A stretch of 42,207 bases of DNA from Synechococcus sp. CO36386bin_29 (GTDB lineage Bacteria > Cyanobacteriota > Cyanobacteriia > PCC-6307 > Cyanobiaceae), in contig WTFZ01000063.1 in the NCBI GenBank assembly GCA_011523835.1, positions 1 through 42,207 of the forward strand, written 5' to 3'. The position numbers and the translations under genes were made by a program. The notes under the pieces are model-generated. The model was not told the DNA's origin and did no database searches. It saw only the letters and a list, made by a program, of their open reading frames with translations. Of this stretch, positions 16,440-25,291 are shown in pieces. Every line of letters begins with the position of its first letter. The first letter of the stretch is position 1.

Positions 16440-18998
16440 TCAACGTGAGATCGATGTGGTCCCCTGCGGACGATCCGAGCGCAGACTTCCGCGGGTCACC
16501 CCGAGGCGATGCTCAATCTGTTCACGTCGCCACACCTCAGCGGACGGCCTATGTCCTTTCAGTGCCTCGCTGTACAGAAGCACCCGTCGCTGGGCAGCCT
16601 CGGAATCCTCATCGAGAAGGTCAAGGCGGAAATGCCGCAGGCCCCGCGCACGCAAGGCAGGGAATGCTTCGATTCCGGTCTGAGCCGTTCCGTTGAACAG
16701 CGTGTTGCGACAACCAAGGTCTGCTCGCAGAGGATGCTCAACACCACTGCGGTCCCTCAGAAGAACGGTGTGGGTTTCACAGGGTCTGCCGCAATCCGTG
16801 TGGTCGTGACCATCGGAAAGCAACGAGCAGAACAGACAGTGCTCCATATGAAAGAGAGGCATGTGCTGGTGCAGCACGACCTCCAGACGATCAGCAGGCG
16901 CGTTCTCGGAAAGCGCAAGCAGCTGCTGGAGGTTCAGATCACAACTTGCGGTGATGCGTTGAAGTCCCCAGCGTTCGATGAACCAGAGCAACGTGAGGGG
17001 ATTGGCCACATTCAGGCTGAAATCCCCTCGGCAAGGGGCCCTGTCACTGAGACGTTCGAGTTGATCGGCATTGCGCACGAGAAAGCCATCAGGCCGGGCG
17101 CGCAGAAGTGGCTCCAGCGTCCATGCCTCGTCGGGTCGAGTCACCTTGGGGCCGGTCAACCAGATGCCATCACCCCAGCAACCGCGTGCCATGGCGACAG
17201 CCTCCTTGAGCTCGCGAGGCTGCTCCAGATCGGCGATGACACTCTGAATCAGCGACTGGTCACCGATGGCGATCAATCCCCTGAGCTGGTCGAGGCTGCG
17301 CACCAGCACCGTCAACCCAGGGTCCTGATCGACACTGGCTATCGGTAAACGCTTGAAACAGCTTTGAATCAGCTGGTGACGCTCTGATTCGCTTGGGGCT
17401 GCAGCGCATCGTTCTGATGTCATCACAGGATTCCCAGGAACAATCCCTGCATTTGCCATGGCCTGCAGCAAGGCGCGACGCAGGCGGTTGAGTTCGCCAA
17501 CAGGCAGAAAAAGCGACTCAGAGAGCTCCAGCTGCAGATGCTCCAGGCGCCAACCAGTCCCGCCAAGGCGTCCCAGCTGAGCAATGAGGCGCTCACGGCT
17601 GAGACCGTGATCCGTCGCCGGTTCGAGCAAACGATCACTGATAACCACCAGCGGACGATGATCTGACCGCTGCGGAAACAGAAGTTCAAGTTCGAGCGGC
17701 TTGCCGTTTTGGCCTCGAACGACAACGGAGAGCGGGGAATCCAGAGGTTGGGTCTCTCGAGTGGCTCGGCGGCTCCATGTGGATTGCCACTGAGGATCAC
17801 TGGTCAACCAGACAGGAGCGCCCGGGCGCAGCCCACTGGTCTCGACGCGACCTGGCCCCAGCTTCAGGCGCCAGCAGTGATGACCTGTGGACACAAGATC
17901 CATGATCCTGCCCCCGACTTCACGGGGAATATCAAAGGCTCCGCCCTCCGTCGCAGCCACTTCCAGCACCAAACCCTGACCGCGCTGCGGCTTGATTTCA
18001 GCCTCAACCTCGATCCAACCACGTGGGTGAGCCGCGACAAGCCGACCAAACGAAGGGCCGCGCTTCTTACTCCAACGACCATGAACCAGTGCTGGATGGT
18101 CAATACCCTCAAGCCAACCGGTGCTCAGACCTCGGGAAAAACCGAGCTCAAGCTGATGGTGAACGGCATCGTGATCGTCGATGACTCCGTCAAGAGCACG
18201 GCGATACACGTCAGTGACCGCTGCCACGTAAGCGGCACTTTTGAGCCTTCCTTCAATCTTGAGACTGCTGATGCCGATTCTGGCGAGTTCAGGGATCAGG
18301 GACCACGCCGCAAGGTCCTGGGGCGAGAGCAAATAGCGCTGATCGCCTAAGTCACGCTCCTTCCCATCCACGATGAGCTCGTAAGGCAGTCGACAGGCCT
18401 GAGCGCATTCCCCACGGTTGGCACTGCGTTGTCCGAGGGATTCACTCGTCAGACACTGACCTGAATAGGCTACGCAGAGGGCTCCGTGAACAAACACTTC
18501 AAGGGGCACATCCAGCTCACGCTGCCTGAGCTGCTGCTGCACCCGTTCCAGGTCCTTCAAGGTGAGTTCACGGGCCATGACAACCCGCTCGCAACCAGCG
18601 GCAGCGGCCTGAGCAACACCAGCGGCGCTGGTGACGGACATCTGGGTTGATCCATGAAGGGCCAGGCCAGGCACGAGCTCTCTGGCGAGCAGGCACAGAC
18701 CAAGGTCCTGAACAATCAAGGCGTCGACCCCGGCCATCCAGCACTCCACAAGAAGTTCGGAGACCTGATCGAGCTCTTCCGTAAACACCAAGACATTGAG
18801 GGTGAGAAAACCCTTGACCCCTCGGGCATGCAACCAACCCATGATTTCGGGCAGCTCGCCAATGCTGAAGTTTTCAGCCCGTAGTCGGGCGTTGAAGATC
18901 TCAACCCCGAAATACACCGCATCTGCACCTCCCGCCACTGCTGCCCGCAGGGCGTCCCAGTCTCCGGCAGGTGCCAGCAGTTCCGGTGCGGTGGTCAT
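16440..18998 (-). CDS. U32 family peptidase-like protein (RlhA/TrhP type)
   Basis: A large (852-aa) member of the U32 family. The signature with Cys residues EVFVHGALCVAYSGQC lies near residue 170, after an N-terminal TIM-barrel part (LLAPAGDWDALRAAVAGGADAVYFG); a long C-terminal extension follows with further Cys (HMEHCLFCSLLSDG). Some E. coli U32 members (RlhA, TrhP) take part in hydroxylating rRNA or tRNA rather than in proteolysis, so an RNA-modification role is plausible here too. The ATG at 18998 is preferred; a GTG at 19004 overlaps the VanY-type gene by 4 nt. It precedes typA. Confidence 0.9.
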   Translation of the reverse strand: MTTAPELLAPAGDWDALRAAVAGGADAVYFGVEIFNARLRAENFSIGELPEIMGWLHARGVKGFLTLNVLVFTEELDQVSELLVECWMAGVDALIVQDLGLCLLARELVPGLALHGSTQMSVTSAAGVAQAAAAGCERVVMARELTLKDLERVQQQLRQRELDVPLEVFVHGALCVAYSGQCLTSESLGQRSANRGECAQACRLPYELIVDGKERDLGDQRYLLSPQDLAAWSLIPELARIGISSLKIEGRLKSAAYVAAVTDVYRRALDGVIDDHDAVHHQLELGFSRGLSTGWLEGIDHPALVHGRWSKKRGPSFGRLVAAHPRGWIEVEAEIKPQRGQGLVLEVAATEGGAFDIPREVGGRIMDLVSTGHHCWRLKLGPGRVETSGLRPGAPVWLTSDPQWQSTWSRRATRETQPLDSPLSVVVRGQNGKPLELELLFPQRSDHRPLVVISDRLLEPATDHGLSRERLIAQLGRLGGTGWRLEHLQLELSESLFLPVGELNRLRRALLQAMANAGIVPGNPVMTSERCAAAPSESERHQLIQSCFKRLPIASVDQDPGLTVLVRSLDQLRGLIAIGDQSLIQSVIADLEQPRELKEAVAMARGCWGDGIWLTGPKVTRPDEAWTLEPLLRARPDGFLVRNADQLERLSDRAPCRGDFSLNVANPLTLLWFIERWGLQRITASCDLNLQQLLALSENAPADRLEVVLHQHMPLFHMEHCLFCSLLSDGHDHTDCGRPCETHTVLLRDRSGVEHPLRADLGCRNTLFNGTAQTGIEAFPALRARGLRHFRLDLLDEDSEAAQRRVLLYSEALKGHRPSAEVWRREQIEHRLGVTRGSLRSDRPQGTTSISR

Positions 18999-19000
18999 TG

Positions 19001-19759
19001 TCACTGACCTACAGCCAACCTTCGGGCCGGCTCAAACGCGCGCAAGGCTTCGGATGATCCCTCAAACCGCCAATGCCAGGGCTCGTAACTCACACCCTGG
19101 GGATTGATGACGGGGAACGACAACGTGAAGTGATAAACAGCAGCGTTGTCCTGAAGCCAGCGAAAGGCACGCGTGTTTTCAAAGGATTGGGAGAGATTCG
19201 TTGCAGGATCTTCTCCATCTCCAAGATCCACCGCATAGCCGGTGCTGTGTTCGGAATAGCCCGGCGGCGCGGACACTTTGGCCCGTTCCGCCGCGGATTG
19301 GTTCCGTTCCGATTTCACATCAAAGAAGATGCTTTTCTGTAGATCATGAGAGCGGTAACCGCTGAGCAGGCGCAGGTCCACACCATCAGCAGCAGCCGAT
19401 CGGCGCATGGCATTCAGAGCAAGAGCCGCATCACGATGCAGTTCAATGCCTGCCTCCACCGGCACAAGCAAGTCGGAGCTTGCTTCTGAGTAGGGGAAGT
19501 GTCCGAGCAGACGGCCATCGGTCGTGGGTTCAGCGTCGATTCCATCCACGGCAACTGGGGGAATCGAGGAACGCCCGCTGAGCCATTCAGGGACCAACAG
19601 AACTGCAGCCATTGACGCTGTGAACAGAAACCCGCAGGCGAGAAACAAGACGAGACCACGCCCCCGTTTCGGAGCTGCGGAGCGACTGCGACGCGCTACA
19701 GGGATATCGTCGCGTTTCTGATCGCGGGATCTGCTGCGTCTGGCGACAGCCCGTGACAC
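19001..19759 (-). CDS. membrane-anchored D,D-carboxypeptidase, VanY/M15B family
   Basis: A zinc peptidase trimming D-Ala from peptidoglycan stem peptides. The 252-aa protein begins with a basic stretch and one membrane helix (LVLFLACGFLFTASMAAVLL, about residues 35-56), placing the catalytic domain outside the cytoplasm. The domain has LLSGYRSHDLQ, the zinc motif SEHSTGYAVDLG and the second His in YEPWHWRF. The GTG start at 19759 has an AAGGA ribosome site. It is the first gene of the long minus-strand run and is divergent from chlP. Confidence 0.92.
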   Translation of the reverse strand: MSRAVARRSRSRDQKRDDIPVARRSRSAAPKRGRGLVLFLACGFLFTASMAAVLLVPEWLSGRSSIPPVAVDGIDAEPTTDGRLLGHFPYSEASSDLLVPVEAGIELHRDAALALNAMRRSAAADGVDLRLLSGYRSHDLQKSIFFDVKSERNQSAAERAKVSAPPGYSEHSTGYAVDLGDGEDPATNLSQSFENTRAFRWLQDNAAVYHFTLSFPVINPQGVSYEPWHWRFEGSSEALRAFEPARRLAVGQ

Positions 19760-19815
19760 GACTTCCTTGCAGTGATGTGTCGATCGTAAGGGGAGGAGCC
19801 GGGAACGCCCCCGGA

Positions 19816-19845
19816 TTGATAGTCATCAGTGATAGCTTTTCAATA
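19816..19845 (+). promoter_or_regulatory. Candidate promoter of chlP
   Basis: TTGATA (19816-19821) and TCAATA (19840-19845) are separated by 18 nt and lie 24 nt or more before the chlP ATG. The -10 match is weak (an overlapping AATAAC is also possible). The call rests on position in the divergent gap as much as on sequence. Confidence 0.3.
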
Positions 19846-19868
19846 ACAATCCAGCGGAGTGAGCTGAG

Positions 19869-21242
19869 ATGCTGAGAGTTGCCGTCGTCGGAGGTGGTCC
19901 GAGCGGATCCTGCGCAGCCGAAATTCTTGCCAAGGCTGGCATCAGCACCTGGTTGTTTGAGCGAAAACTCGACAACGCCAAGCCTTGTGGTGGGGCGATT
20001 CCACTGTGCATGGTCGAGGAGTTCGACTTACCGGAATCGATCATCGACCGCAAGGTTCGCAATATGAAGATGATTTCGCCCTCCAACAAGGAGGTCGACA
20101 TCAAGCTTGATCCGCTCGGCTACGACGACAACGCCTATATCGGCATGTGCCGCAGGGAGGTTTTCGACGCTTTCATGCGCAATCGTGCTGCAGAACTCGG
20201 CACGACGCTGATCAACGGCCTTGTTCAAAAAATCGATACCGGAACGGCCCGACAGGGTCCTTACACCCTTCACTACGCCGACTACAGCTCCGGAGGACCA
20301 ACCGGTGAATTGAAGACGCTTGAGGTGGATCTGATCATTGGTGCTGACGGGGCCAACTCCCGTGTCGCCAAAGCGATGGACGCTGGTGATTACAACGTGG
20401 CGATCGCCTTTCAGGAACGCATCAAATTGCCTCCTGAGGAAATGACTTATTACGAAGATCTCGCAGAGATGTACGTCGGAACGGACGTTTCTCCTGATTT
20501 TTATGCGTGGGTGTTCCCCAAATACGACCACGTGGCCGTTGGCACTGGGACCATGCAACAGAATCAGTCCCTCATCAAGGGGCTGCAGAAGGGAATTCGT
20601 GAGCGCGCCCGCAAGCGACTGTTCAAGGGAGAGGTGATCAAAGTTGAGGCGCATCCGATTCCAGAACATCCCAGACCACGTCGTGTCGTCGGTCGCATGG
20701 CCCTAGTTGGCGATGCTGCCGGTTATGTGACAAAAAGTTCCGGTGAAGGCATTTACTTCGCAGCCAAGAGTGGTCGGATGTGCGCTGAAGCCATCGTTGA
20801 GATTTCAGCGAACGGCAGCCGTGTGCCCACTGAGAAAGAAATCAAATCGACCTATCTCAAGCGCTGGGACAGAAAGTACGGAGCCACTTACGCCGTCTTG
20901 GACATCCTTCAGCGAATCTTCTATCGCAATGATGCGGCCCGCGAAGCATTCGTCGAGATGTGTGATGACCGGGATGTTCAAAAACTCACCTTTGACAGTT
21001 ACCTCTACAAGAGGGTGGTGATGATGAATCCCTGGCAGCAGATCAAACTCACTCTGCGCACCCTTGGCAGTCTTCTCCGCGGTGAAGCCCTTGCCCCTGA
21101 AGGCTATGACGCCGTTCCATCCGCCGTTGGGCGTTCAGAGGGTGATTTTCTGGCTGATGAAGCAGCCCAAGCCATCAAGGCGCAGGCCCAGACCGACTCC
21201 GCTGCTGAACCGAAGGAGCGCCCCACCGTCACGACTGGTTGA
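19869..21242 (+). CDS. chlP: geranylgeranyl diphosphate/chlorophyllide reductase
   Basis: Reduces the geranylgeranyl chain to phytyl for chlorophyll, tocopherol and phylloquinone synthesis. The 457-aa flavoprotein has the FAD loop VAVVGGGPSGSCAAEILAKAG at the N-terminus, KPCGGAIPLCMVEEFDLP, the LIIGADGANSRVAKAMD motif and the second FAD motif LVGDAAGYVTKSSGEGIYFA. A GGAG ribosome site lies 9 nt before ATG 19869. It acts at the thylakoid. The gene faces glyS with a perfect 12-bp hairpin in between. Confidence 0.97.
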   Translation: MLRVAVVGGGPSGSCAAEILAKAGISTWLFERKLDNAKPCGGAIPLCMVEEFDLPESIIDRKVRNMKMISPSNKEVDIKLDPLGYDDNAYIGMCRREVFDAFMRNRAAELGTTLINGLVQKIDTGTARQGPYTLHYADYSSGGPTGELKTLEVDLIIGADGANSRVAKAMDAGDYNVAIAFQERIKLPPEEMTYYEDLAEMYVGTDVSPDFYAWVFPKYDHVAVGTGTMQQNQSLIKGLQKGIRERARKRLFKGEVIKVEAHPIPEHPRPRRVVGRMALVGDAAGYVTKSSGEGIYFAAKSGRMCAEAIVEISANGSRVPTEKEIKSTYLKRWDRKYGATYAVLDILQRIFYRNDAAREAFVEMCDDRDVQKLTFDSYLYKRVVMMNPWQQIKLTLRTLGSLLRGEALAPEGYDAVPSAVGRSEGDFLADEAAQAIKAQAQTDSAAEPKERPTVTTG

Positions 21243-21251
21243 TGCAATCAC

Positions 21252-21280
21252 AGCTGAATCTGCGTTCTGCAGATTCAGCT
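21252..21280. terminator. Perfect 12-bp hairpin between convergent chlP and glyS
   Basis: AGCTGAATCTGC pairs perfectly with GCAGATTCAGCT around a 5-nt loop (GTTCT). It is centred in the 51-nt gap between the two stop codons and would serve both strands. There is no T-run on either side, so termination may need more than the hairpin, or the hairpin may mark mRNA 3' ends after processing. Confidence 0.6.
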
Positions 21281-21293
21281 CACCCAAACCTTT

Positions 21294-23453
21294 TCAGGAC
21301 TGAATATTGTCGAAACGGGCCAAAACGAAGGCCTGATTGCGCAGGACTCCGAGCAAGTTCAGACGATTGCGTCTGACAGAAGCATCGTCGGCCATCACCA
21401 TCACGCTGTCAGCGCCATCAAAGAACGCTTCAAGGGCGCGGGCTGCATCCTGAAGTTTCTGGGCCAGTCCTTCATAGTCTCGAGCCAATGCCATTGGACT
21501 CATGGCTTGTAGTTCCGCCAGAAGCACGCCTTCACTCGGTGAATCAAACAGCGTGGCATCCACCACCCCATCAGCACGCAGTGCTGACTGCGGCAGATCG
21601 CCTTTGTCAGCCAACCGCGATGCCCGTTGAACAACGGCCTGAAGAACCTGCAGACTTCCGGTTTTACGGAGGTTGCTCAACAGCAAGAGACGATTCCGTG
21701 CATCCACAGGATCCTCCAGCAGACGTTCAGTGCTGACGCCCTCGCCGCTGACGGCTTGCACCAGATCAATCGCAAATCCATCCTCCTCAAACTGCGACAC
21801 CATCCGCTGACGCAAGAGCTGTCCAAGATCACTAGCCAAAGCTGACGCTTCAACCTTGAAGTCCGGAAAACGCTCTGCCCAGTGGGTCGCCGCCGTCTTG
21901 AAGAGTGACTGGAGAGGAAGTTTCCAGCCACGACTCCAGAGGATCTGAACAATTCCATTGCCTGCCCGCCGGAGGGCGTAGGGATCAGAAGATCCAGTCG
22001 GGCGCTGACCCTTGGCGAAAATGCTCAACAGCAACTCAATTCGTTCCGCCAGCGCCAACAGGGCTCCTGTCTCACTCGTGGGAAGCGCATCGCCGGCACC
22101 AGCAGGCTGGTAGTGCTCTGCAACAGCGAGAGCCACGTCACGGGGTTCTCCTTCTTCAAGAAGGTATTTTCCGCCCATGAGTCCCTGCAGCTCAGGAAAT
22201 TCTCCAATCATCTGACAAACAAGATCGTGTTTGCAGAAATGGGCAGCTCGCCTCGCATGGCTGGCGACGGACTCATCGCATTGAAGAGCGAGAAGCAGTT
22301 GGTCCATGACCCAGCTAATCCGCTCACTGCGGTCAAGGAGTGAGCCAAGACCTTCGGCAAACGTCACCCGTTCCAGGCTTTGCCGCCGCATCTCGCTGGA
22401 CTGGCGACGATCCACCGTTAGGAAGAACTCAGCATCAGCCAGTCGGGCGCCAAGGACGCGTTGATTGCCGCTGACGATGGTGTCTGAAGCGGGTTCCAGA
22501 CCATTGCCCACCAGAAGAAATTCAGGCATGAGGTCGTCCCTGGCCTGAAGCTGCAGAGGGTCTGAGGCGGCTTGCGGATGACGTAGCGGCACATAACGCT
22601 GATGGGCCTGCATGACCGTGACAATCACCTCGGGTGGCAGCTCAAGAAAACGATCTTCGATCTTGCCTTTCAGCACAACAGGGGTTTCGACAAGATCGAC
22701 CAATTCCTGAAACAGTGAATCCGGACAATCCGCTTGACCACCACAACGCTCGGATTCCAGCGCGATCGCATCACGGATGAATTCAGCCCTCTGATCACGG
22801 TTCACCATCACCCCAGCTCCGGCCAGCTGATCCAGCAGTTCCTCAGCTGAAGTCACCTCCTTCAACGGTGCATGGAGACGATGACCACGGCTTCGCCGAC
22901 CGCTGGTCACCACAGGGTCAGCCGCATCCAGAGTCACAGGGATCACTGCATCCCCGAGCAGGACTACAAGCCAGCGAACCGGTCGACTGAAGCGCTGCTC
23001 TCCACACCCCCAACGCATGAATCGTCGACCCTGAAGCGCATCGATCCAACGGGGAACACACTCGCTGAGCAACGAGGAACTGGAGCGCCCTGGAGTGCAG
23101 ACCCGCGCGAACAGACAGGGACCTTTCGGTGTGTCTCTTGGCTGGAGATCGGATGGATCCACTCCGCAGCGCTTGGCAAACCCGATGGCAGCAGGACCAG
23201 GCTGACCATCCACGAGCGCCTGGGAGACAGGGGGCCCTTTGCGATCCTCCTCAAGATCCGGTTGAGAATCGATGAGGTCCTTGACCACCACGAGAAGCCG
23301 ACGCGGCGTTCCCGTGACAGAAAGTTCACCATGCTCGAGCCGCAGATCCTTGAGATCACTGCGAACCCTCTGCTCAAGTTGGTGAAGGGCCGAGGGAACG
23401 AAATCGGCGGGGAGTTCTTCAGTGCCGATCTCAAGCAGAAACGTGTTCGCCAC
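21294..23453 (-). CDS. glyS: glycyl-tRNA synthetase beta subunit
   Basis: The tRNA-binding subunit of the bacterial alpha2-beta2 glycyl-tRNA synthetase; the catalytic alpha subunit (glyQ) is not in this window. GTG at 23453 gives 719 aa beginning with the family N-terminus ANTFLLEIGTEELPADFVPS. Other motifs are GTPRRLLVVVKDL, FSRPVRWLV, and HD-type and anticodon-binding regions toward the end. The frame stays open upstream to 23567, but that part (rich in Arg and Ile, no family match) should not be included. It is divergent from sir. Confidence 0.95.
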   Translation of the reverse strand: MANTFLLEIGTEELPADFVPSALHQLEQRVRSDLKDLRLEHGELSVTGTPRRLLVVVKDLIDSQPDLEEDRKGPPVSQALVDGQPGPAAIGFAKRCGVDPSDLQPRDTPKGPCLFARVCTPGRSSSSLLSECVPRWIDALQGRRFMRWGCGEQRFSRPVRWLVVLLGDAVIPVTLDAADPVVTSGRRSRGHRLHAPLKEVTSAEELLDQLAGAGVMVNRDQRAEFIRDAIALESERCGGQADCPDSLFQELVDLVETPVVLKGKIEDRFLELPPEVIVTVMQAHQRYVPLRHPQAASDPLQLQARDDLMPEFLLVGNGLEPASDTIVSGNQRVLGARLADAEFFLTVDRRQSSEMRRQSLERVTFAEGLGSLLDRSERISWVMDQLLLALQCDESVASHARRAAHFCKHDLVCQMIGEFPELQGLMGGKYLLEEGEPRDVALAVAEHYQPAGAGDALPTSETGALLALAERIELLLSIFAKGQRPTGSSDPYALRRAGNGIVQILWSRGWKLPLQSLFKTAATHWAERFPDFKVEASALASDLGQLLRQRMVSQFEEDGFAIDLVQAVSGEGVSTERLLEDPVDARNRLLLLSNLRKTGSLQVLQAVVQRASRLADKGDLPQSALRADGVVDATLFDSPSEGVLLAELQAMSPMALARDYEGLAQKLQDAARALEAFFDGADSVMVMADDASVRRNRLNLLGVLRNQAFVLARFDNIQS

Positions 23454-23530
23454 AGCACGTGCGTATCCAAGTGGCGACTGTATTGGAAGCCGCTTCGCTA
23501 GTTTCAGATAGTTGATGCAGCTCTTTGCCG

Positions 23531-25291
23531 GTGAGTCAGTCCAGTGTGGAATCCGCAACGGAATCAACCACTGCCAGGCTGCCGAAGGCTGAGCAACGCA
23601 AGGTTGACAGTCGTCATCTGCGGGACCCCCTGCTCGATGAACTCTCGAACGAACTCCCTTTCTTCAGTGAGGACGCTCTTCAGCTCCTGAAGTTCCACGG
23701 AAGTTACCAGCAGGATGATCGTGACAAACGGGAAAAAGGCAAGGACAAGACCTGGCAGATGATGCTGAGGCTGCGAAGCCCAGCTGGCCGCATCCCGGCG
23801 AAGCTCTTCCTGGCCATGGACGATCTTTCCAATCGTCTTGGCGATGGAACCCTTCGTGCCACAACGCGACAGGCCTTTCAAATGCACGGCATTCCGAAAG
23901 GTGATCTGAAAGAGGTGATCGGAACCATCGTTGAAAACATGGGGTCCACACTGGCGGCCTGCGGTGACATCAATCGCAACGTGATGGCTCCGGCGGCGCC
24001 TTACGCCAAGGGTGCCTATCCGGCAGCACGTGAACTTGCCGATGAGATTGCAGATGTTCTCAGTCCTGAGGCAGGTGAAGCGTCTTATCTCGATCTATGG
24101 ATCGATGGTGATCTGAGCTATCGAATCCGTCCTTCGCGGACGGTTAAGGCAGCGCGTTCCCGTCAGCGTGATGCCGGCGTTTTTTCGGGCAGTGATGCAG
24201 AACCTCTCTACGGAGACACCTATCTCCCGAGAAAGTTCAAGGTCGCCGTGACCGTTCCGGGAGACAACTCTGTTGATCTACTAACCCAAGACATCGGTTT
24301 GGTTGCTTTCACCGATGCCTCAGGAGTCCTCATCGGATGCAATGTCTATGTGGGTGGAGGCATGGGCCGCACTCACAACAAGGAGGAAACCTTCGCAAGA
24401 ATTGCCGATCCTCTTGGTTACGTCGGCGCAGACGATGTTCTTGACCTCGTGCAGGCGATCCTGGCCTTGCAGCGTGATCATGGTGATCGTCAGATCCGGC
24501 GGCACGCCCGGATGAAATATCTCCTCCACGACAAAGGGGTGGACTGGTTCAGAAGTGAACTGAAGTTGAAGTACTTCCGTGGTGAGCTCAAAAGTCTTCG
24601 CAACGAGCCGAAGGCAAAACTGAGCGACTATCTCGGCTGGCACCGACAGCAGCCCGGTGTCTGGTTTGTCGGGATTCCCCTGCTGTGTGGGCGGGTTGAA
24701 GGTTCATTCAAGGTTGGGCTACGCGAGATCGTTGATCGCTACCAGCTTGAGTTGCGCTTGACGCCCAACCAGGACATCCTGTTGTGCAACATCGGAAGCT
24801 CTCAGCGCAACTCCGTTCGTGAAGCGCTGTCGAGCCTGGGAATCCAAACTCCGGACGCACCCCCACCGCTGGCACGTCACGCCATTGCATGTCCTGCCTT
24901 GCCGACCTGTGGGCTTGCCATCACTGAATCCGAGCGCATCCTTCCTCAGGTCCTTGAACGTCTGGATGCACAACTCAGCAAACTCGAAATCGAAAAGTCA
25001 CTGCTGTTTCGGATGACCGGATGTCCCAATGGTTGTGCTCGCCCCTACATGGCTGAACTGGCACTCGTTGGCAGCGGCGTGAATCAGTACCAGTTGTGGC
25101 TTGGTGGAAGCGCCAATCTGCAGCGTCTGGCGAAGCCATTTCTGCAACGCATGCCGTTGGATGAACTCGAGAACACTCTTGAACCCTTGTTTGTCAGTTG
25201 GAAAGAGGCTGGTGGACGCAGAGGATTCGGAGATCACATCAGCCGGCTCGGTGAGGATCGGGTGGCTGAACTGCTGGCTTCAGTGCCTTAG
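23531..25291 (+). CDS. sir: ferredoxin-dependent assimilatory sulfite reductase
   Basis: Reduces sulfite to sulfide with six electrons from ferredoxin, using siroheme and a 4Fe-4S cluster. The C-terminal cluster ligands are visible in CPALPTCGLAITE and FRMTGCPNGCARPYMAELALVG. The N-terminal half has LKFHGSYQQDDRD and LRATTRQAFQMHGI, typical of the ferredoxin type. A GTG at 23531 gives 586 aa; a TTG at 23525 adds two residues. Neither has a clear ribosome site. The stop TAG shares three bases with the stop of the convergent VanX-type gene. Confidence 0.96.
   Translation: MSQSSVESATESTTARLPKAEQRKVDSRHLRDPLLDELSNELPFFSEDALQLLKFHGSYQQDDRDKREKGKDKTWQMMLRLRSPAGRIPAKLFLAMDDLSNRLGDGTLRATTRQAFQMHGIPKGDLKEVIGTIVENMGSTLAACGDINRNVMAPAAPYAKGAYPAARELADEIADVLSPEAGEASYLDLWIDGDLSYRIRPSRTVKAARSRQRDAGVFSGSDAEPLYGDTYLPRKFKVAVTVPGDNSVDLLTQDIGLVAFTDASGVLIGCNVYVGGGMGRTHNKEETFARIADPLGYVGADDVLDLVQAILALQRDHGDRQIRRHARMKYLLHDKGVDWFRSELKLKYFRGELKSLRNEPKAKLSDYLGWHRQQPGVWFVGIPLLCGRVEGSFKVGLREIVDRYQLELRLTPNQDILLCNIGSSQRNSVREALSSLGIQTPDAPPPLARHAIACPALPTCGLAITESERILPQVLERLDAQLSKLEIEKSLLFRMTGCPNGCARPYMAELALVGSGVNQYQLWLGGSANLQRLAKPFLQRMPLDELENTLEPLFVSWKEAGGRRGFGDHISRLGEDRVAELLASVP

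Noticed and set aside
15686-16696. 336-codon plus-strand open frame opposite typA and the U32 gene
   Set aside because: Antisense to conserved GTPase motifs; no ribosome site or domain.
21294-23567. Longer 757-aa version of GlyS
   Set aside because: The family N-terminus begins at GTG 23453; the extension has no match and would overlap the sir start region.
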